Assembly: GCA_038326615.1 (NCBI GenBank)
Contig: JBBQKF010000001.1
Span: 1 to 64,000 of the forward strand
Source of the DNA: JBBQKF01 sp038326615
GTDB taxonomy: Bacteria; Bacillota; Clostridia; Saccharofermentanales; UBA5734
Length of the DNA stretch: 64,000 nt
Reading direction: 5' to 3'
Shown in pieces: positions 20,471 to 30,416 of the stretch; within the stretch, counting starts at the first letter, position 1, and each line of letters begins with the position of its first letter. The position numbers and the translations under genes were made by a program. The notes beneath the pieces were generated by a model. The model did not search any database. It was not told where the DNA came from and was given only the letters and a program-made list of their open reading frames with translations.

Positions 20471-21308
20471 TGCTCTCTAGCCCCTTTATACAAATTCGTT
20501 GCAATTCGCACTTCGTACATTTTGGATTTCTAGCAGTGCATATTGCCCTTCCATGAGTTACAATTCTGTGACCGAATGCAATCCATTCTTTTTCGGGAAG
20601 ACAGTCCATTAAATCCTTTTCTATTTTATTGGGATCCATAGAATCTGTAAGTCCAAGATGCCTGGAAATTCTTCCACAATGAGTGTCTACAACAATTGCA
20701 TTGATTTTATAGCAATCACCAAGTATAAGGTTGGCAATTTTACGGCCAACTCCAGGCAATGTCAAAAGTGAATTCATATCTCTCGGGACATTTCCTCTAA
20801 AATTCTCTAATATTTTCGTAAGACTCCCTTTAATTGACTTTGCTTTTACATGATAAAATCCACAGCTTCTGATCCGTTCTTCGATTAAATTAACTGGAGC
20901 ATCCGCAAGTAAATTTATCGATTCGAATTCATTAAAAAGACTCTTACAGACAATATTGACTCTTGCGTCAGTGCATTGGGCAGCTAAAATGCCTGATATC
21001 AATAGTTTCCAGGGTTCACGATAATTTAAAGTACAATCAGCATCTGGGTACATTTCACCAAGTTTATTTACTATACTAGTTGCTCTATCTTTTTTTGATA
21101 TTTCAAGTAATTTTGTTCTAAGTTTCACTAGTCTAGATTCGTCTGATTTATCTGCCATATTTGATGTATTTGTGTTATGAGATTTGGTTGGTTTGGTTGG
21201 TTTGGTTGGTTTGGTTGGTTTTGCTGGTTTTATTAATTTTTCCGGATTAACTAGGCTAGCTTTTTTGATTGGGTTAGCTGTCTTTGTTGCTTTAATTGGT
21301 CCGGTCAT
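20463..21308 (-). CDS. nth: endonuclease III with Lys-Pro-Thr-rich N-terminal tail
   Basis: 281 residues, about 65 more than typical. DNA glycosylase/AP-lyase of base-excision repair. The catalytic domain is complete: helix-hairpin-helix LPGVGRKIA with Lys190, Asp208 in VDTH, and the 4Fe-4S ligands Cys257, Cys264, Cys267 and Cys273 (C-x6-C-x2-C-x5-C). The extra N-terminal 55 residues are basic and contain a KPT repeat. The start overlaps the upstream protease gene by four bases (ATGA) with GGAG eight bases before. An internal Met51 start would give a normal-length enzyme. Confidence 0.95.
   Translation of the reverse strand: MTGPIKATKTANPIKKASLVNPEKLIKPAKPTKPTKPTKPTKSHNTNTSNMADKSDESRLVKLRTKLLEISKKDRATSIVNKLGEMYPDADCTLNYREPWKLLISGILAAQCTDARVNIVCKSLFNEFESINLLADAPVNLIEERIRSCGFYHVKAKSIKGSLTKILENFRGNVPRDMNSLLTLPGVGRKIANLILGDCYKINAIVVDTHCGRISRHLGLTDSMDPNKIEKDLMDCLPEKEWIAFGHRIVTHGRAICTARNPKCTKCELQRICIKGLESIE
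21183..21218 (-). repeat. 9-bp tandem repeat coding Lys-Pro-Thr in nth
   Basis: Four exact TTTGGTTGG units on the + strand, read on the minus strand as Pro-Thr-Lys codons. Frame-neutral length variation is possible. Confidence 0.92.
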
Positions 21309-22456
21309 GGGGTTTTCTCCAAAAGAATAACACTTTTCTCGATTTTTTCGTCTGTTAATAGTCTGTAAATTAAAATTTGAATTTTATCCCCTGGTTTTTT
21401 CGTATTAAGAATCCGTCTTAAATCGGCAGTGCTATTCATAACAGTATTGTCGGCTTCAATAATTATATCGCTTTTTTCTATTCCTGCTAATGATGCGGGT
21501 CCTTTTGGATCGACCGAACGAATAAGGATTCCATTTGGAAAGCCATATAATTCCTGCAAACCACTATATTCATTTTGTCCATATGCAAGTATCCCTAGCC
21601 ATGTTCTTCCGTTAACAAATCCACTCTTCTTAAGATCATCTGATATTGTCATTACGATATTTGATGGAATCGCAAAGTTTATTCCCTCAAATGTGCTTTT
21701 TTCAAGTCCAGCATTATTTATTCCGATTACTTCACCCTTTGAGTTAACAAGGGCTCCACCTGAATTCCCTGGATTTACCGCTGCATCCGTCTGTAGTAGT
21801 TGCATTACTGTACCATCATCAAACTCAACTTCACGGTTTATCCCACTTATTATTCCCTGAGAAACTGATCCCATATATTTTAATCCGCCTGGGCTTCCAA
21901 TTGCAATAACAAAATCACCAACAACAAGTTTGTCAGAATCTCCAAATATCGCAGGACTTAGACCCTTAGTACTTATTTTTAGCAATGCAATATCCGTGAT
22001 GCTATCAAACCCTATAATTTGTGCTTTAAATGATTTACTATTCTCTTCAACAAATACTTCAATACTTGCTGCTTTTAATATTTTCCCCTGTTCATCAAGT
22101 AAATCTGCAATAACATGCTGATTTGTTACAATATATCCATCAGAAGATATTATAACGCCTGTTGCTTCAGCGGTTAAACTTTCGAAAGCATTAGATGAAG
22201 TATTTGTGGCACGAATCCCTACGATTGAAGGACGAACCTTTTTTGCTATGGGAACAACTATTTCTTCATATCCCTTTATCTCAATGACAGTCTTCGTATT
22301 TGATGATTCATCCTTTGAATTTGTATTTGAATTAACATTAAAGCCATCCGGTAAAAAAACAAAAATAAAAAGTCCTGCCGTCAACATTGTTCCAATAACT
22401 CCTGCGACCATCCCAACTAATGCTGTTCCAACCCAGCTTCTGTTATGACCTTCCAT
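21305..22456 (-). CDS. second HtrA-type serine protease with PDZ domain
   Basis: 383 residues. One membrane anchor at about 10-36, then the protease domain with His114 (NQHV), Asp155 (TDIALL) and Ser232 (GNSGGAL), and a C-terminal PDZ domain. The ATG at 22456 is chosen because GGAGG lies six bases upstream; that site overlaps another in-frame ATG at 22468, which therefore is unlikely. Unlike the protease at 429-1841 there is no acidic tail. Expected to act outside the membrane. It is translationally coupled to nth downstream, a connection probably of expression only. Confidence 0.93.
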   Translation of the reverse strand: MEGHNRSWVGTALVGMVAGVIGTMLTAGLFIFVFLPDGFNVNSNTNSKDESSNTKTVIEIKGYEEIVVPIAKKVRPSIVGIRATNTSSNAFESLTAEATGVIISSDGYIVTNQHVIADLLDEQGKILKAASIEVFVEENSKSFKAQIIGFDSITDIALLKISTKGLSPAIFGDSDKLVVGDFVIAIGSPGGLKYMGSVSQGIISGINREVEFDDGTVMQLLQTDAAVNPGNSGGALVNSKGEVIGINNAGLEKSTFEGINFAIPSNIVMTISDDLKKSGFVNGRTWLGILAYGQNEYSGLQELYGFPNGILIRSVDPKGPASLAGIEKSDIIIEADNTVMNSTADLRRILNTKKPGDKIQILIYRLLTDEKIEKSVILLEKTP

Positions 22457-22599
22457 AAAGCCCTCCATAAAAGTAAATTCATTGCTATTACAAAAACCTA
22501 CGTCAATAAGTATTATTGTTTGCTACTAGTTTTTAATATTAATATCTGTTGTCAATGTAATAATAATAATTAAAATGCTTTAATAATTTAATCCATATC

Positions 22600-23313
22600 T
22601 TATACTATCTCAAATTTATAACCTACGCCCCACACAGTCTTAAGTCTCCAGTTATACCTTGTGCTAATTTCATCAAGTTTTTCACGAATGCGTTTAATAT
22701 GGACATCAACGGTCCTAGATTCCCCATAAAAATCATATCCCCAAACATGTCCAAGTAATTGCTCCCTTGTAAAAACTCTGTTTGGGTGTGTGGCAAGAAA
22801 AAATAGCAATTCTAATTCCTTAGGAGGCATTTCTATCCGATTATTGTCTGCAACAACCACATAGCGGGCTTTATCAACACGCATCCCCGGGTATTCAATT
22901 ATTTCATTCTTGGTTCCAAATTCATTTGTTCCGTTTGTCTTATCTTTACAGTTCTCGCATCTTCTAATAACTGCGTTGACTCTGGCGAGAAGTTCCTTGG
23001 GATCAAATGGTTTTAAAACATAGTCGTCAGCTCCTAATTCAAGTGCAACAACTTTATCAAGTGTGTCACCACGGGAAGATAACATTATTATTGGAGTATC
23101 ACTGATTTTTCTTATCTCACGACACACATCAAAACCATCTTGACCCGATAAGAGTAGTTCTTGAATTACCAGATCAGGTTTTAACTGCAAAAACATGTCA
23201 ATTGCTTTATCTCCTAAAAGGCATCCAGAAATTGTAAACTCTTCTTTGTCAAAATAAATTCTTAGCTGCTCACATGTATTCTGATCTTCATCAACTACAA
23301 GTATTCGTTTCAT
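22600..23313 (-). CDS. OmpR/PhoB-family response regulator with Glu in place of the phospho-Asp
   Basis: 237 residues: receiver domain (1-120) and winged-helix DNA-binding domain (about 135-235, ending VWGVGYKFEIV). The acidic pocket (Asp8, Glu9), Ser80 and Lys103 are present, but the phosphoacceptor position reads VIQELLLSG, with Glu52 where Asp is expected; the codon is GAA on the minus strand. No histidine kinase is adjacent. It may be constitutively in an active-like state, or regulated by another route. AGGAGG is 10-11 bases before the ATG. It lies between nrdR and the second HtrA gene. Confidence 0.9.
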   Translation of the reverse strand: MKRILVVDEDQNTCEQLRIYFDKEEFTISGCLLGDKAIDMFLQLKPDLVIQELLLSGQDGFDVCREIRKISDTPIIMLSSRGDTLDKVVALELGADDYVLKPFDPKELLARVNAVIRRCENCKDKTNGTNEFGTKNEIIEYPGMRVDKARYVVVADNNRIEMPPKELELLFFLATHPNRVFTREQLLGHVWGYDFYGESRTVDVHIKRIREKLDEISTRYNWRLKTVWGVGYKFEIV

Positions 23314-23371
23314 CAGTACCTCATCCTCCTTTTATAAAAATTTCGTTACCGCTGCAGACAATCTCTCAACT

Positions 23372-23836
23372 TCATTCTTTTTGTTTTCTGTTGAGCATTT
23401 CATTGAGTTCTTCCAAAAAAGAATTTACATCTTTAAACTGTCTGTATACTGATGCAAAACGCACATATGCTACTTCATCTATCAGTTTTAGTCTTTCCAT
23501 AACCATTTCGCCAATCTCTTGTGACATTATCTCTCTTTTAAGTGAATTTTGTGATTGTGTTTCTATTGAGTTAACTAGCGCCTCAATCTGGGCCGTAGTT
23601 ACAGGACGCTTCTCACAGGCCTTCATTATTCCTGATATAAGCTTATCCCTGTCAAATGGTTGACGAGTGCCCTCTTTTTTTATAACGACTAAAGGTAAAT
23701 TTTCTACTTTTTCGTACGTAGTAAAACGAGCATTGCATGAAATGCACTCACGTCTGCGTCTGATTGCAGCGCCTTCATCTGAAGGTCTTGAGTCAATAAC
23801 TTTATCTTCGTCATGTCCGCAAAAAGGGCACTTCAT
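23372..23836 (-). CDS. nrdR: transcriptional repressor NrdR
   Basis: 154 residues. A zinc ribbon with Cys3, Cys6, Cys31 and Cys34 is followed by an ATP-cone (about 49-135) that senses ATP/dATP. It represses ribonucleotide reductase genes by binding paired NrdR boxes; two such boxes are seen upstream of nrdD at 13262-13311. GGAGAA precedes the ATG. It lies downstream of ftsZ by 42 bases. Confidence 0.97.
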   Translation of the reverse strand: MKCPFCGHDEDKVIDSRPSDEGAAIRRRRECISCNARFTTYEKVENLPLVVIKKEGTRQPFDRDKLISGIMKACEKRPVTTAQIEALVNSIETQSQNSLKREIMSQEIGEMVMERLKLIDEVAYVRFASVYRQFKDVNSFLEELNEMLNRKQKE

Positions 23837-23878
23837 GTTGTATTCTCCTTCAAATGAAAGCTTATATAAATGCTATAA

Positions 23879-25312
23879 CTATTTGTCATTATCTTGTAAA
23901 AACCAAGGTAAAATCCTGTTCTTTTTTTCATGAACAGGAACTTTGGGCGGTTCAGTATAATTAACTTTCTCTGGTCTTACAAAATTCGTAGGAGTTTGAG
24001 GTGTCTGTTCTTGGTAATCGACTCTTGTTGTATGAGTTCTCTTGTATGAATCACCAGAACTTATTTCGATTTCCTCATTTTCTACACTCATAGAAGCTAA
24101 ATTTTCAATGCAAGCATCCAAATCAGCATCCTGTCCTATTTTAAGAAATCCAGATGTGGTTTTTTGTGATGATGAATTAGTCTGTGAATCATTAATAGAA
24201 ACATCATCTTCAGTCAATGATGTAAGAAAATCAGGTATGTCTTTTTCTTTTAATGGCATATCAAATATTGGAATTTCTTCTGCTTTTGTCTTATCGGAAT
24301 TTGTTCTGTTATTTAAAATATTCCGATAACCAGCTGGTGTAGTTGCTCTGTCAAACCCGCTTGCAATAACAGTGATCATAATTTCGTCTGATAACTCAGG
24401 ATCAATTACAGCTCCGAAAATAATATCAGCATCAGGCGAAACTGCATCACGAATAACTGATGCGGCTTCATCTACTTCACGAAGTTTCATGTCCTTACCA
24501 CCAGTAAAGTTAATAATCACACCTCTTGCCCCGTCAATTGTAGTATCAAGTAATGGGCTATTGATAGCTTGTTTAATTGCAATAGATGCACGGCCTTCAC
24601 CAGAAGCACGGCCAATTCCCATGTGACAAACACCCGCGGCAGTCATTACTCTTCTTACGTCCGCAAGGTCAAGGTTTATAAGTCCAGGAATAGCAACTAA
24701 ATCAGAAATACCAGAAACACCATATGAAAGAACCTGGTCAGCCATATAGAATGCTTCATCTAAAGTTGTATCATCCCCAGCAACATCTAAAAGTTTATCA
24801 TTTGGAACTACAATTAAAGAATCAACGAATTTCTCTAGTTCCCGAATCCCTTTTTCAGCGTTCATCATTCTTTTTGAACCTTCAAATTTAAAAGGACGTG
24901 TAACAACCCCAACTGTCAGAATTCCAAGTTCCTTTGCAATCTGTGCAATTATTGGAGCACCGCCGGTTCCTGTTCCACCACCCATTCCTGCAGTAATAAA
25001 TAACATATCGGTCCCGCGAATAAGTTGTCCTATTTCGTCTTTCGATTCACTAGCAGCTTTTTCGCCTATTTCGGGGTTTGCACCGGCTCCAAGGCCTCTT
25101 GTTATTTTCTCTCCAATTTGCAACCGGTTTGTAGCTTTAGTTCTTTGTAAGGATTGGTTGTCTGTATTAATTGTTATAAATTCAATACCTTTAACATCGC
25201 CTTCAATCATACGGTTAACTGCATTACACCCACCACCACCGATTCCGATGACTTTTATTGTAGCAAAATTATCATTATCCATTCCAAAACCCATTAAATT
25301 ATAATCAGCCAT
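23879..25312 (-). CDS. ftsZ: cell division GTPase FtsZ
   Basis: 477 residues; polymerises into the division ring. The tubulin signature GGGTGTG is at 111-117 and the N-terminal GGGGCNAVNRM nucleotide loop is intact. The globular part ends near residue 320; a long variable linker of about 140 residues precedes the C-terminal peptide RILPWFLQDNDK, an atypical version of the FtsA/SepF-binding tail. ATG 25312 is chosen for its GGAGG seven bases upstream; an in-frame start 54 bases earlier has none. No ftsA is nearby, so another membrane tether such as SepF is likely. Confidence 0.97.
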   Translation of the reverse strand: MADYNLMGFGMDNDNFATIKVIGIGGGGCNAVNRMIEGDVKGIEFITINTDNQSLQRTKATNRLQIGEKITRGLGAGANPEIGEKAASESKDEIGQLIRGTDMLFITAGMGGGTGTGGAPIIAQIAKELGILTVGVVTRPFKFEGSKRMMNAEKGIRELEKFVDSLIVVPNDKLLDVAGDDTTLDEAFYMADQVLSYGVSGISDLVAIPGLINLDLADVRRVMTAAGVCHMGIGRASGEGRASIAIKQAINSPLLDTTIDGARGVIINFTGGKDMKLREVDEAASVIRDAVSPDADIIFGAVIDPELSDEIMITVIASGFDRATTPAGYRNILNNRTNSDKTKAEEIPIFDMPLKEKDIPDFLTSLTEDDVSINDSQTNSSSQKTTSGFLKIGQDADLDACIENLASMSVENEEIEISSGDSYKRTHTTRVDYQEQTPQTPTNFVRPEKVNYTEPPKVPVHEKKNRILPWFLQDNDK

Positions 25313-25449
25313 GAATTTACCCTCCTTCAATCGAAAATCATAATCGATTACTATAGTTATTATCATTTTACACTACTTTTTAAAGTGATACAACAATCGA
25401 TTGTGCATTTCTAAATTATTTTATTACTTTTTTACAACATCTTGTGATT

Positions 25450-25827
25450 CTATTCCTGTATTTCTTCACCAGTTCTATTTTTTTCTTTTCTTGATGCTTC
25501 AATTTTGAAAAGCCAGAGTCTTCGAATTATCGAAAAATTAATGAAAATCCTGTTACCAAATGCAAAAACAGCTGCCAAATAAAGTGAAATTCCAAGTTGA
25601 TCTCCAAGAGCAGCTAAAGATACAGCAATTAAAGAATTTCCTATAAGGCCTGAAATAAATAGTTTTATGTTGAATTTCCCTTGCATATTAGCTGCAAGTG
25701 CCCCAATAATAGAATCGAAGCATGCAAGAATTCCTACTCCAACATAAATTGAATACGCTTGTGGAATATCCACGTTCAAAAACAATCCAATTACAAGTCC
25801 TATAATTAATCCCAATAACGCCAGCAT
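25450..25827 (-). CDS. sbp: small basic protein of the dcw cluster (DUF1290, Sbp)
   Basis: 125 residues with three or four hydrophobic helices (MLALLGLIIGLVIGLFL, then two more) and a basic tail. The DUF1290 family sits between ftsQ and ftsZ in Firmicutes; its role is not established. AGGAGG precedes the ATG. Confidence 0.88.
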   Translation of the reverse strand: MLALLGLIIGLVIGLFLNVDIPQAYSIYVGVGILACFDSIIGALAANMQGKFNIKLFISGLIGNSLIAVSLAALGDQLGISLYLAAVFAFGNRIFINFSIIRRLWLFKIEASRKEKNRTGEEIQE

Positions 25828-25863
25828 AATAACCCTCCTGTTTACTTATCGGATACCTAAAAA

Positions 25864-26688
25864 TTATCTTTCCGGTATAAATACTTTTTGTGTAGAGGAC
25901 AAATCAAGTATCCCCTTCCCTTTTCCACCAAGTTTGCCTTGTTTTAATGCAAATCGTAGCCAGACCATTTTGTCAGCATTTTCATTAGAATTTTTGACTT
26001 TTACTATTAGCTCTTCATTTGTTCCCGGAAGTAGCAAAGTCAAGAATAACAATTTATCCTGAATAGGTCTTATCGTCTTTATCTCTGGTAATAATTTTAC
26101 ATCAACACGGGTATCTTTGTCAGCATTTATTATATCATTTAATAAAACAATTGACTCGTTTAATGAATCCGGTAAATCAACCGATGCTTTATGCCCGCAT
26201 TGTATCTGATTAGCAACAACACCTTCAATTACAGGAATACCTCTTGAATCTGATTTATTAAGTACTTCAAGGACAATCCCCTCTGAATCAATAATAACAC
26301 AGCCATCATTAATTGCAACATATGCAACTTCAATCCGTTCATCAATATTCACTTTAATCATAGATGGAAAAACGGATTCTATCTCAACATTTCTTATATA
26401 AGTCAAGTTTTCTTTTAGTAATTGCTCTGATTTAGCATGTCTCAATTGAAATAATTGCTTTATTGATCCATTAACACCATTAAAGAGATGAAATCCAGTC
26501 TTTAAGTTTCCAATTGAGATTATCTGACCTCTGGTTACAACCCGACTCCCAGTGATATCGATAGTAGATACATAAAATTGTGGTAGGACAAGAACAAGAA
26601 TCAAAATTAAAGTTAGAAATCCCCCAAATGCGAAAGTTCCTACGCGGTTCGCTTTTTTCTCCCTTTTTGTCAATTTATATCTACTCAT
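25864..26688 (-). CDS. ftsQ: cell division protein FtsQ/DivIB
   Basis: 274 residues: cytoplasmic basic N-terminus, one membrane helix at about 17-37, then a POTRA domain (FYVSTIDITGSRVVTRGQIISIGNL) and a beta domain. It stabilises the FtsL/FtsB and FtsW/PBP divisome complex outside the membrane. The start overlaps the murG stop by one base (TGATG). Confidence 0.9.
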   Translation of the reverse strand: MSRYKLTKREKKANRVGTFAFGGFLTLILILVLVLPQFYVSTIDITGSRVVTRGQIISIGNLKTGFHLFNGVNGSIKQLFQLRHAKSEQLLKENLTYIRNVEIESVFPSMIKVNIDERIEVAYVAINDGCVIIDSEGIVLEVLNKSDSRGIPVIEGVVANQIQCGHKASVDLPDSLNESIVLLNDIINADKDTRVDVKLLPEIKTIRPIQDKLLFLTLLLPGTNEELIVKVKNSNENADKMVWLRFALKQGKLGGKGKGILDLSSTQKVFIPER

Positions 26689-27797
26689 CAGGTTTTCTTC
26701 TTAGATGAAAGAATTGCAATTTCACTGTAAATCAATTTAGTAGCATCAGGCAAAGCTAATGAACCCGAAAGTTTCTCCATTGAGACAATCTGCTTGGGAT
26801 TTTCAAAAAGCCTATTTAAATGACTATATAAGCTTTTTGCATCCATTTCACTGTCTTTTATTAAAATTGAAGCGCCAATATCTGAAAACGCTTTCGCATT
26901 ATATGTTTGATGGTCACCAGCAGCATAAGGATATGGAACCATAATAGATGCTTTCGCAAGCATTGCAATTTCACTGCAAGTAAGAGCACCTGCCCGGCAC
27001 AAAACTATGTCAGCGGCTGCAAGATAAAGATGCTGGTCAAAAAGGTATTCCTTCAAATTTATCATATCCTTATATCCTTCAACAGCTTTGGAAAGCACAG
27101 GGTAGTTAAGCTTACCACATGAAAGAATAAATCGATAGTCAGGTTTAGGATAGGTTTTGACAAGATCAAAAACCACTGTATTTATAGTCTTTGCTCCGAG
27201 GCTTCCACCGGTTGCAAAAACTATTTTCTCACTCTCACCAATTTCAAGTATTTTGCGGGCTTGCGCCTTTGTGAGATTATAAAACACTTCCCTGACAGGA
27301 TTGCCTGTCAGGACTGTTTTTTTTGCTTTTTTAAATTTTTCTTCGGTATCTGGAAAACTTACGCAGACAACATCTGCATGTCTTGAAAGAAATCGATTTG
27401 CCTTTCCTGGAAAAGCATTTTGTTCGTGTAATAATGTAGGAATTCCTAAACTTGAAGCCATTGAAACAATAGGTCCACACACATATCCGCCAGTTCCTAT
27501 AACGACATCAGACTTTTCCCTATTAAGCAATATTTTGCTTTGACTTCTTCCTTTGAAAAATGAATAAATTGCCATAAATAATTTTTTCGAAATTCTTTTT
27601 GGAAATCCAATGGCCTCAATGTGAAAAAGTTCATATCCACTTTGGGGTATTAAGGTATTTTCAATTCCATTTTCTGTTCCGCAAAAAATTATGCGAGAGT
27701 CAGGCTCATTTCTCCTGATTTCATCAGCAATCGCAATTGCAGGATTTATATGACCGCTAGTTCCTCCAGCTGCAATAACATATGTTTTGGCTTTCAT
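26688..27797 (-). CDS. murG: UDP-GlcNAc-undecaprenyl-pyrophosphoryl-MurNAc-pentapeptide transferase
   Basis: 369 residues; makes lipid II from lipid I on the inner face of the membrane. GT-B fold with glycine-rich AAGGTSGHINPA near the N-terminus, GTGGYVCGP, and the UDP-GlcNAc site CRAGALTCSEIA followed by PYPYAAGDHQTYNA. AGGAGG lies close to the ATG. It is coupled to ftsQ by a one-base overlap. Confidence 0.96.
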   Translation of the reverse strand: MKAKTYVIAAGGTSGHINPAIAIADEIRRNEPDSRIIFCGTENGIENTLIPQSGYELFHIEAIGFPKRISKKLFMAIYSFFKGRSQSKILLNREKSDVVIGTGGYVCGPIVSMASSLGIPTLLHEQNAFPGKANRFLSRHADVVCVSFPDTEEKFKKAKKTVLTGNPVREVFYNLTKAQARKILEIGESEKIVFATGGSLGAKTINTVVFDLVKTYPKPDYRFILSCGKLNYPVLSKAVEGYKDMINLKEYLFDQHLYLAAADIVLCRAGALTCSEIAMLAKASIMVPYPYAAGDHQTYNAKAFSDIGASILIKDSEMDAKSLYSHLNRLFENPKQIVSMEKLSGSLALPDATKLIYSEIAILSSKKKT

Positions 27798-27883
27798 TTG
27801 ACCTCCTGCATTTCTTATAAATAGTGTTATATAAATCTAATAAATCGATTATTCTTAATGTTTCAGGATTAAGTTTTCAATAC

Positions 27884-29194
27884 CTATACTTTTCTTGTTT
27901 TAACTCCGGATTTTGATACACATAATAAAAATCCAACAGCAAGCATGAAGAATATTGCAGAGGTCCCTCCATAACTAAAAAACGGTAGAGTAATTCCTGT
28001 TGGCGGTATCGCTTTAGTTGCAACACCAATATTTAAAAATGCTTGTAAAGTAATAAGTATCGAAAACCCAAACGCAATAAGTGAACTATGAATTGACGAA
28101 GCCTTAGCCGCAACCCTTACTCCTAAAATTAAATAAATCGCAAAAAGCAAAATAACAAAGAAGCCCCCAATCAGCCCTAATTCTTCAGCAATAATCGAAA
28201 ATATATAGTCGTTATATTGCATCGGTAAATAGCCCCATTTCTGTATACTATTCCCGATTCCTACACCATATATCCCCCCTGAGCCAATTGCATTTAGCGA
28301 CTGGGTAGTTTGAAGCATGTCGTCTTTATCAACAGTTGTTGAATTGCCGAAAATAGCAATTCGATCAAAAACATAATTAAAATCTACATAGTGCTGCAAT
28401 TTTTCTGGAAGCAATGGAAATATAACCATAATAATTAATACAAGAAGGAGTATAATCGCAATTATAAAAATGAACCCAGTTACCCATGATCTCAATGGTA
28501 TTTTTGCACTTATGAAAAGAAAAAATGTCAGTATTGAAAGAATAACGAGACATGATATATGTGGCTGTAGCAATATCAGAACAAGCCAAAAACCAATTGC
28601 TAATACAGGAATAACAATATCGTAAAAACCATCTTTCCATGACTGCAAATGCGCCTTTTGTGCTAAATGTTTACCCGCTGCCCGTTGCCTTTTAACCCAT
28701 GAAGTATATCCTGCAAAACAAAGAACAAGAGATATTTTAGCTGCTTCAGTTGGTTGAAAAACAAACCCTAAAACTCTTATCCATCTTTTTGCACCATTAA
28801 GAGATATTCCACAAAGAATTGGATTACGCGGTATAAATATTGCTAAAAGAAGAACAGTCGTTAAAACATAGCCAATTGTTACAATTGCGATGTTATCAAA
28901 TAATCTGATAGGAATAAAAGCGGCAATAACAAAAGCAGCAGCTATCCCAAGCAAGGTAAACCCGATCTGCTTTTGAATATAGAAAAGTGGATTGCCCTCT
29001 GATGCGAAACCTTCAGTCATACTTGCACTAAAAAGCATAACCATACCAAAACACACCATAAGGAAGACAATTATAATGATTCCACCGTCCATCCTTTTAG
29101 GTATTTTGTACTTAACAGGATTGCCATTTTCATCAAGATAATTCTCACGTTCTATATTCTCTTTTACTTTGCTTGGAATATAGTTTCTTTTCAT
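27884..29194 (-). CDS. ftsW: FtsW-type peptidoglycan glycosyltransferase (SEDS family)
   Basis: 436 residues with about ten membrane helices. Typical SEDS motifs are visible: FQPTEAAKISLVLCFAGY, NAIGSGGIYGVGIGNS and the C-terminal GITLPFFSYGGTSAIF. It polymerises lipid II at the septum together with the penicillin-binding protein encoded at 33916-36288. FtsW and SpoVE cannot be separated by sequence alone; the dcw position favours FtsW. Confidence 0.94.
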   Translation of the reverse strand: MKRNYIPSKVKENIERENYLDENGNPVKYKIPKRMDGGIIIIVFLMVCFGMVMLFSASMTEGFASEGNPLFYIQKQIGFTLLGIAAAFVIAAFIPIRLFDNIAIVTIGYVLTTVLLLAIFIPRNPILCGISLNGAKRWIRVLGFVFQPTEAAKISLVLCFAGYTSWVKRQRAAGKHLAQKAHLQSWKDGFYDIVIPVLAIGFWLVLILLQPHISCLVILSILTFFLFISAKIPLRSWVTGFIFIIAIILLLVLIIMVIFPLLPEKLQHYVDFNYVFDRIAIFGNSTTVDKDDMLQTTQSLNAIGSGGIYGVGIGNSIQKWGYLPMQYNDYIFSIIAEELGLIGGFFVILLFAIYLILGVRVAAKASSIHSSLIAFGFSILITLQAFLNIGVATKAIPPTGITLPFFSYGGTSAIFFMLAVGFLLCVSKSGVKTRKV

Positions 29195-29313
29195 TTTTTA
29201 CACTCGCTTCATTTTACAACTAATAGATTTGATTCGCTTATTTAAAAAACAGAACAGAGTTTTTATCAATTTGTTTTTTTTGATTTTAAAATCTTATTAT
29301 CATCACCAATTTT

Positions 29314-30369
29314 TTATAAAATCATAACCAATCCAATAATGCATCCGATTATAGTAATTAAGCAAAATACTCCGATTACCTTCCATTCACTCCAGCCACC
29401 AAGCTCAAAGTGATGATGCAAGGGAGCCATCCTGAAAACTCTTTTCTTTGTGCGCTTGTAATGGGTTACCTGTATTACAACTGATAAGGATTCAAGAACA
29501 TATATTATCCCTACTGGTATTAGAATCCATGGAATTCCCATGACAACAGCAATAGCACCAACAGCAGCGCCTAATGCCTGTGACCCTGTGTCGCCCATAA
29601 AAAGTTTTGCGGGATGCTTATTGAAAAAGAAAAAACCAATACATCCTGCGGCAACAGCAAATGCAAAAAATGATGCAGATCTTGAGTATTCTGAATTGAG
29701 GGCTGCCCCCATTACACCAAGCGTTACTGCAACAATCGCTGTAACACTTGCAGCAAGGCCATCAACACCGTCAGTTATATTTACAGAGTTGGTTGTAGCA
29801 TACAAAACAATAACAACAAATAGCCCATAAATTAATTTGCCAATTCCAGTGATTTCAATAGGACTTCCACCCAAAGACATATCGGTAAAAGGAAACAATA
29901 TATAAGGTTTCACACCAGAATAATATAAATAATAAGCGGTAAAGCCAACAATTACAACAAGCAACAGAATCGATTTTGCTATAGCCGACAAACCACTCTT
30001 TCTAATTCTGACTTTAATGAAATCATCAATAAATCCAACAATTCCAATACAAAATGTAAAAAGTGCCATACCAAGTATAGGTGCTATCGCCTTTTCTGCC
30101 AGTAAAAATTTAAAAACTGGCATTGCAGGAAAAACAAATCCTATAAGCAACAGAGGAATAAGAAACATAATTCCGCCAAATGTTGGTGTACCTGATTTGG
30201 CAAGGTGTGTTTTGGGTCCATCTTCTCTTACTTGCTGACCAACTGCAAACTTTCGCAAGACAGGGACAAGAATTAATCCAATTATCACTGTCATAATTAA
30301 AACCGCAAGCATTGATGGTAGACTCATCAATGCAATCATTCTACCTAAACCCAACTCCATCGCTATCAT
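29314..30369 (-). CDS. mraY: phospho-MurNAc-pentapeptide transferase
   Basis: 351 residues, ten membrane helices; makes lipid I. Catalytic and metal-binding motifs: GFIDDFIKV, NSVNITDGVDGLA and FMGDTGSQALG, then MAPLHHHFELGGW near the C-terminus. GGAG is nine bases before the ATG. In most dcw clusters murD follows mraY; here the next gene is ftsW. Confidence 0.97.
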   Translation of the reverse strand: MIAMELGLGRMIALMSLPSMLAVLIMTVIIGLILVPVLRKFAVGQQVREDGPKTHLAKSGTPTFGGIMFLIPLLLIGFVFPAMPVFKFLLAEKAIAPILGMALFTFCIGIVGFIDDFIKVRIRKSGLSAIAKSILLLVVIVGFTAYYLYYSGVKPYILFPFTDMSLGGSPIEITGIGKLIYGLFVVIVLYATTNSVNITDGVDGLAASVTAIVAVTLGVMGAALNSEYSRSASFFAFAVAAGCIGFFFFNKHPAKLFMGDTGSQALGAAVGAIAVVMGIPWILIPVGIIYVLESLSVVIQVTHYKRTKKRVFRMAPLHHHFELGGWSEWKVIGVFCLITIIGCIIGLVMIL

Positions 30370-30416
30370 TATTTATTGCTCCTTTAAAATATTAATCTTC
30401 AATATTCTTTATCTAA

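Noticed and set aside
21429..21860. 143-residue open frame opposite the second HtrA gene
   Set aside because: Shadow of the conserved protease and PDZ coding sequence.
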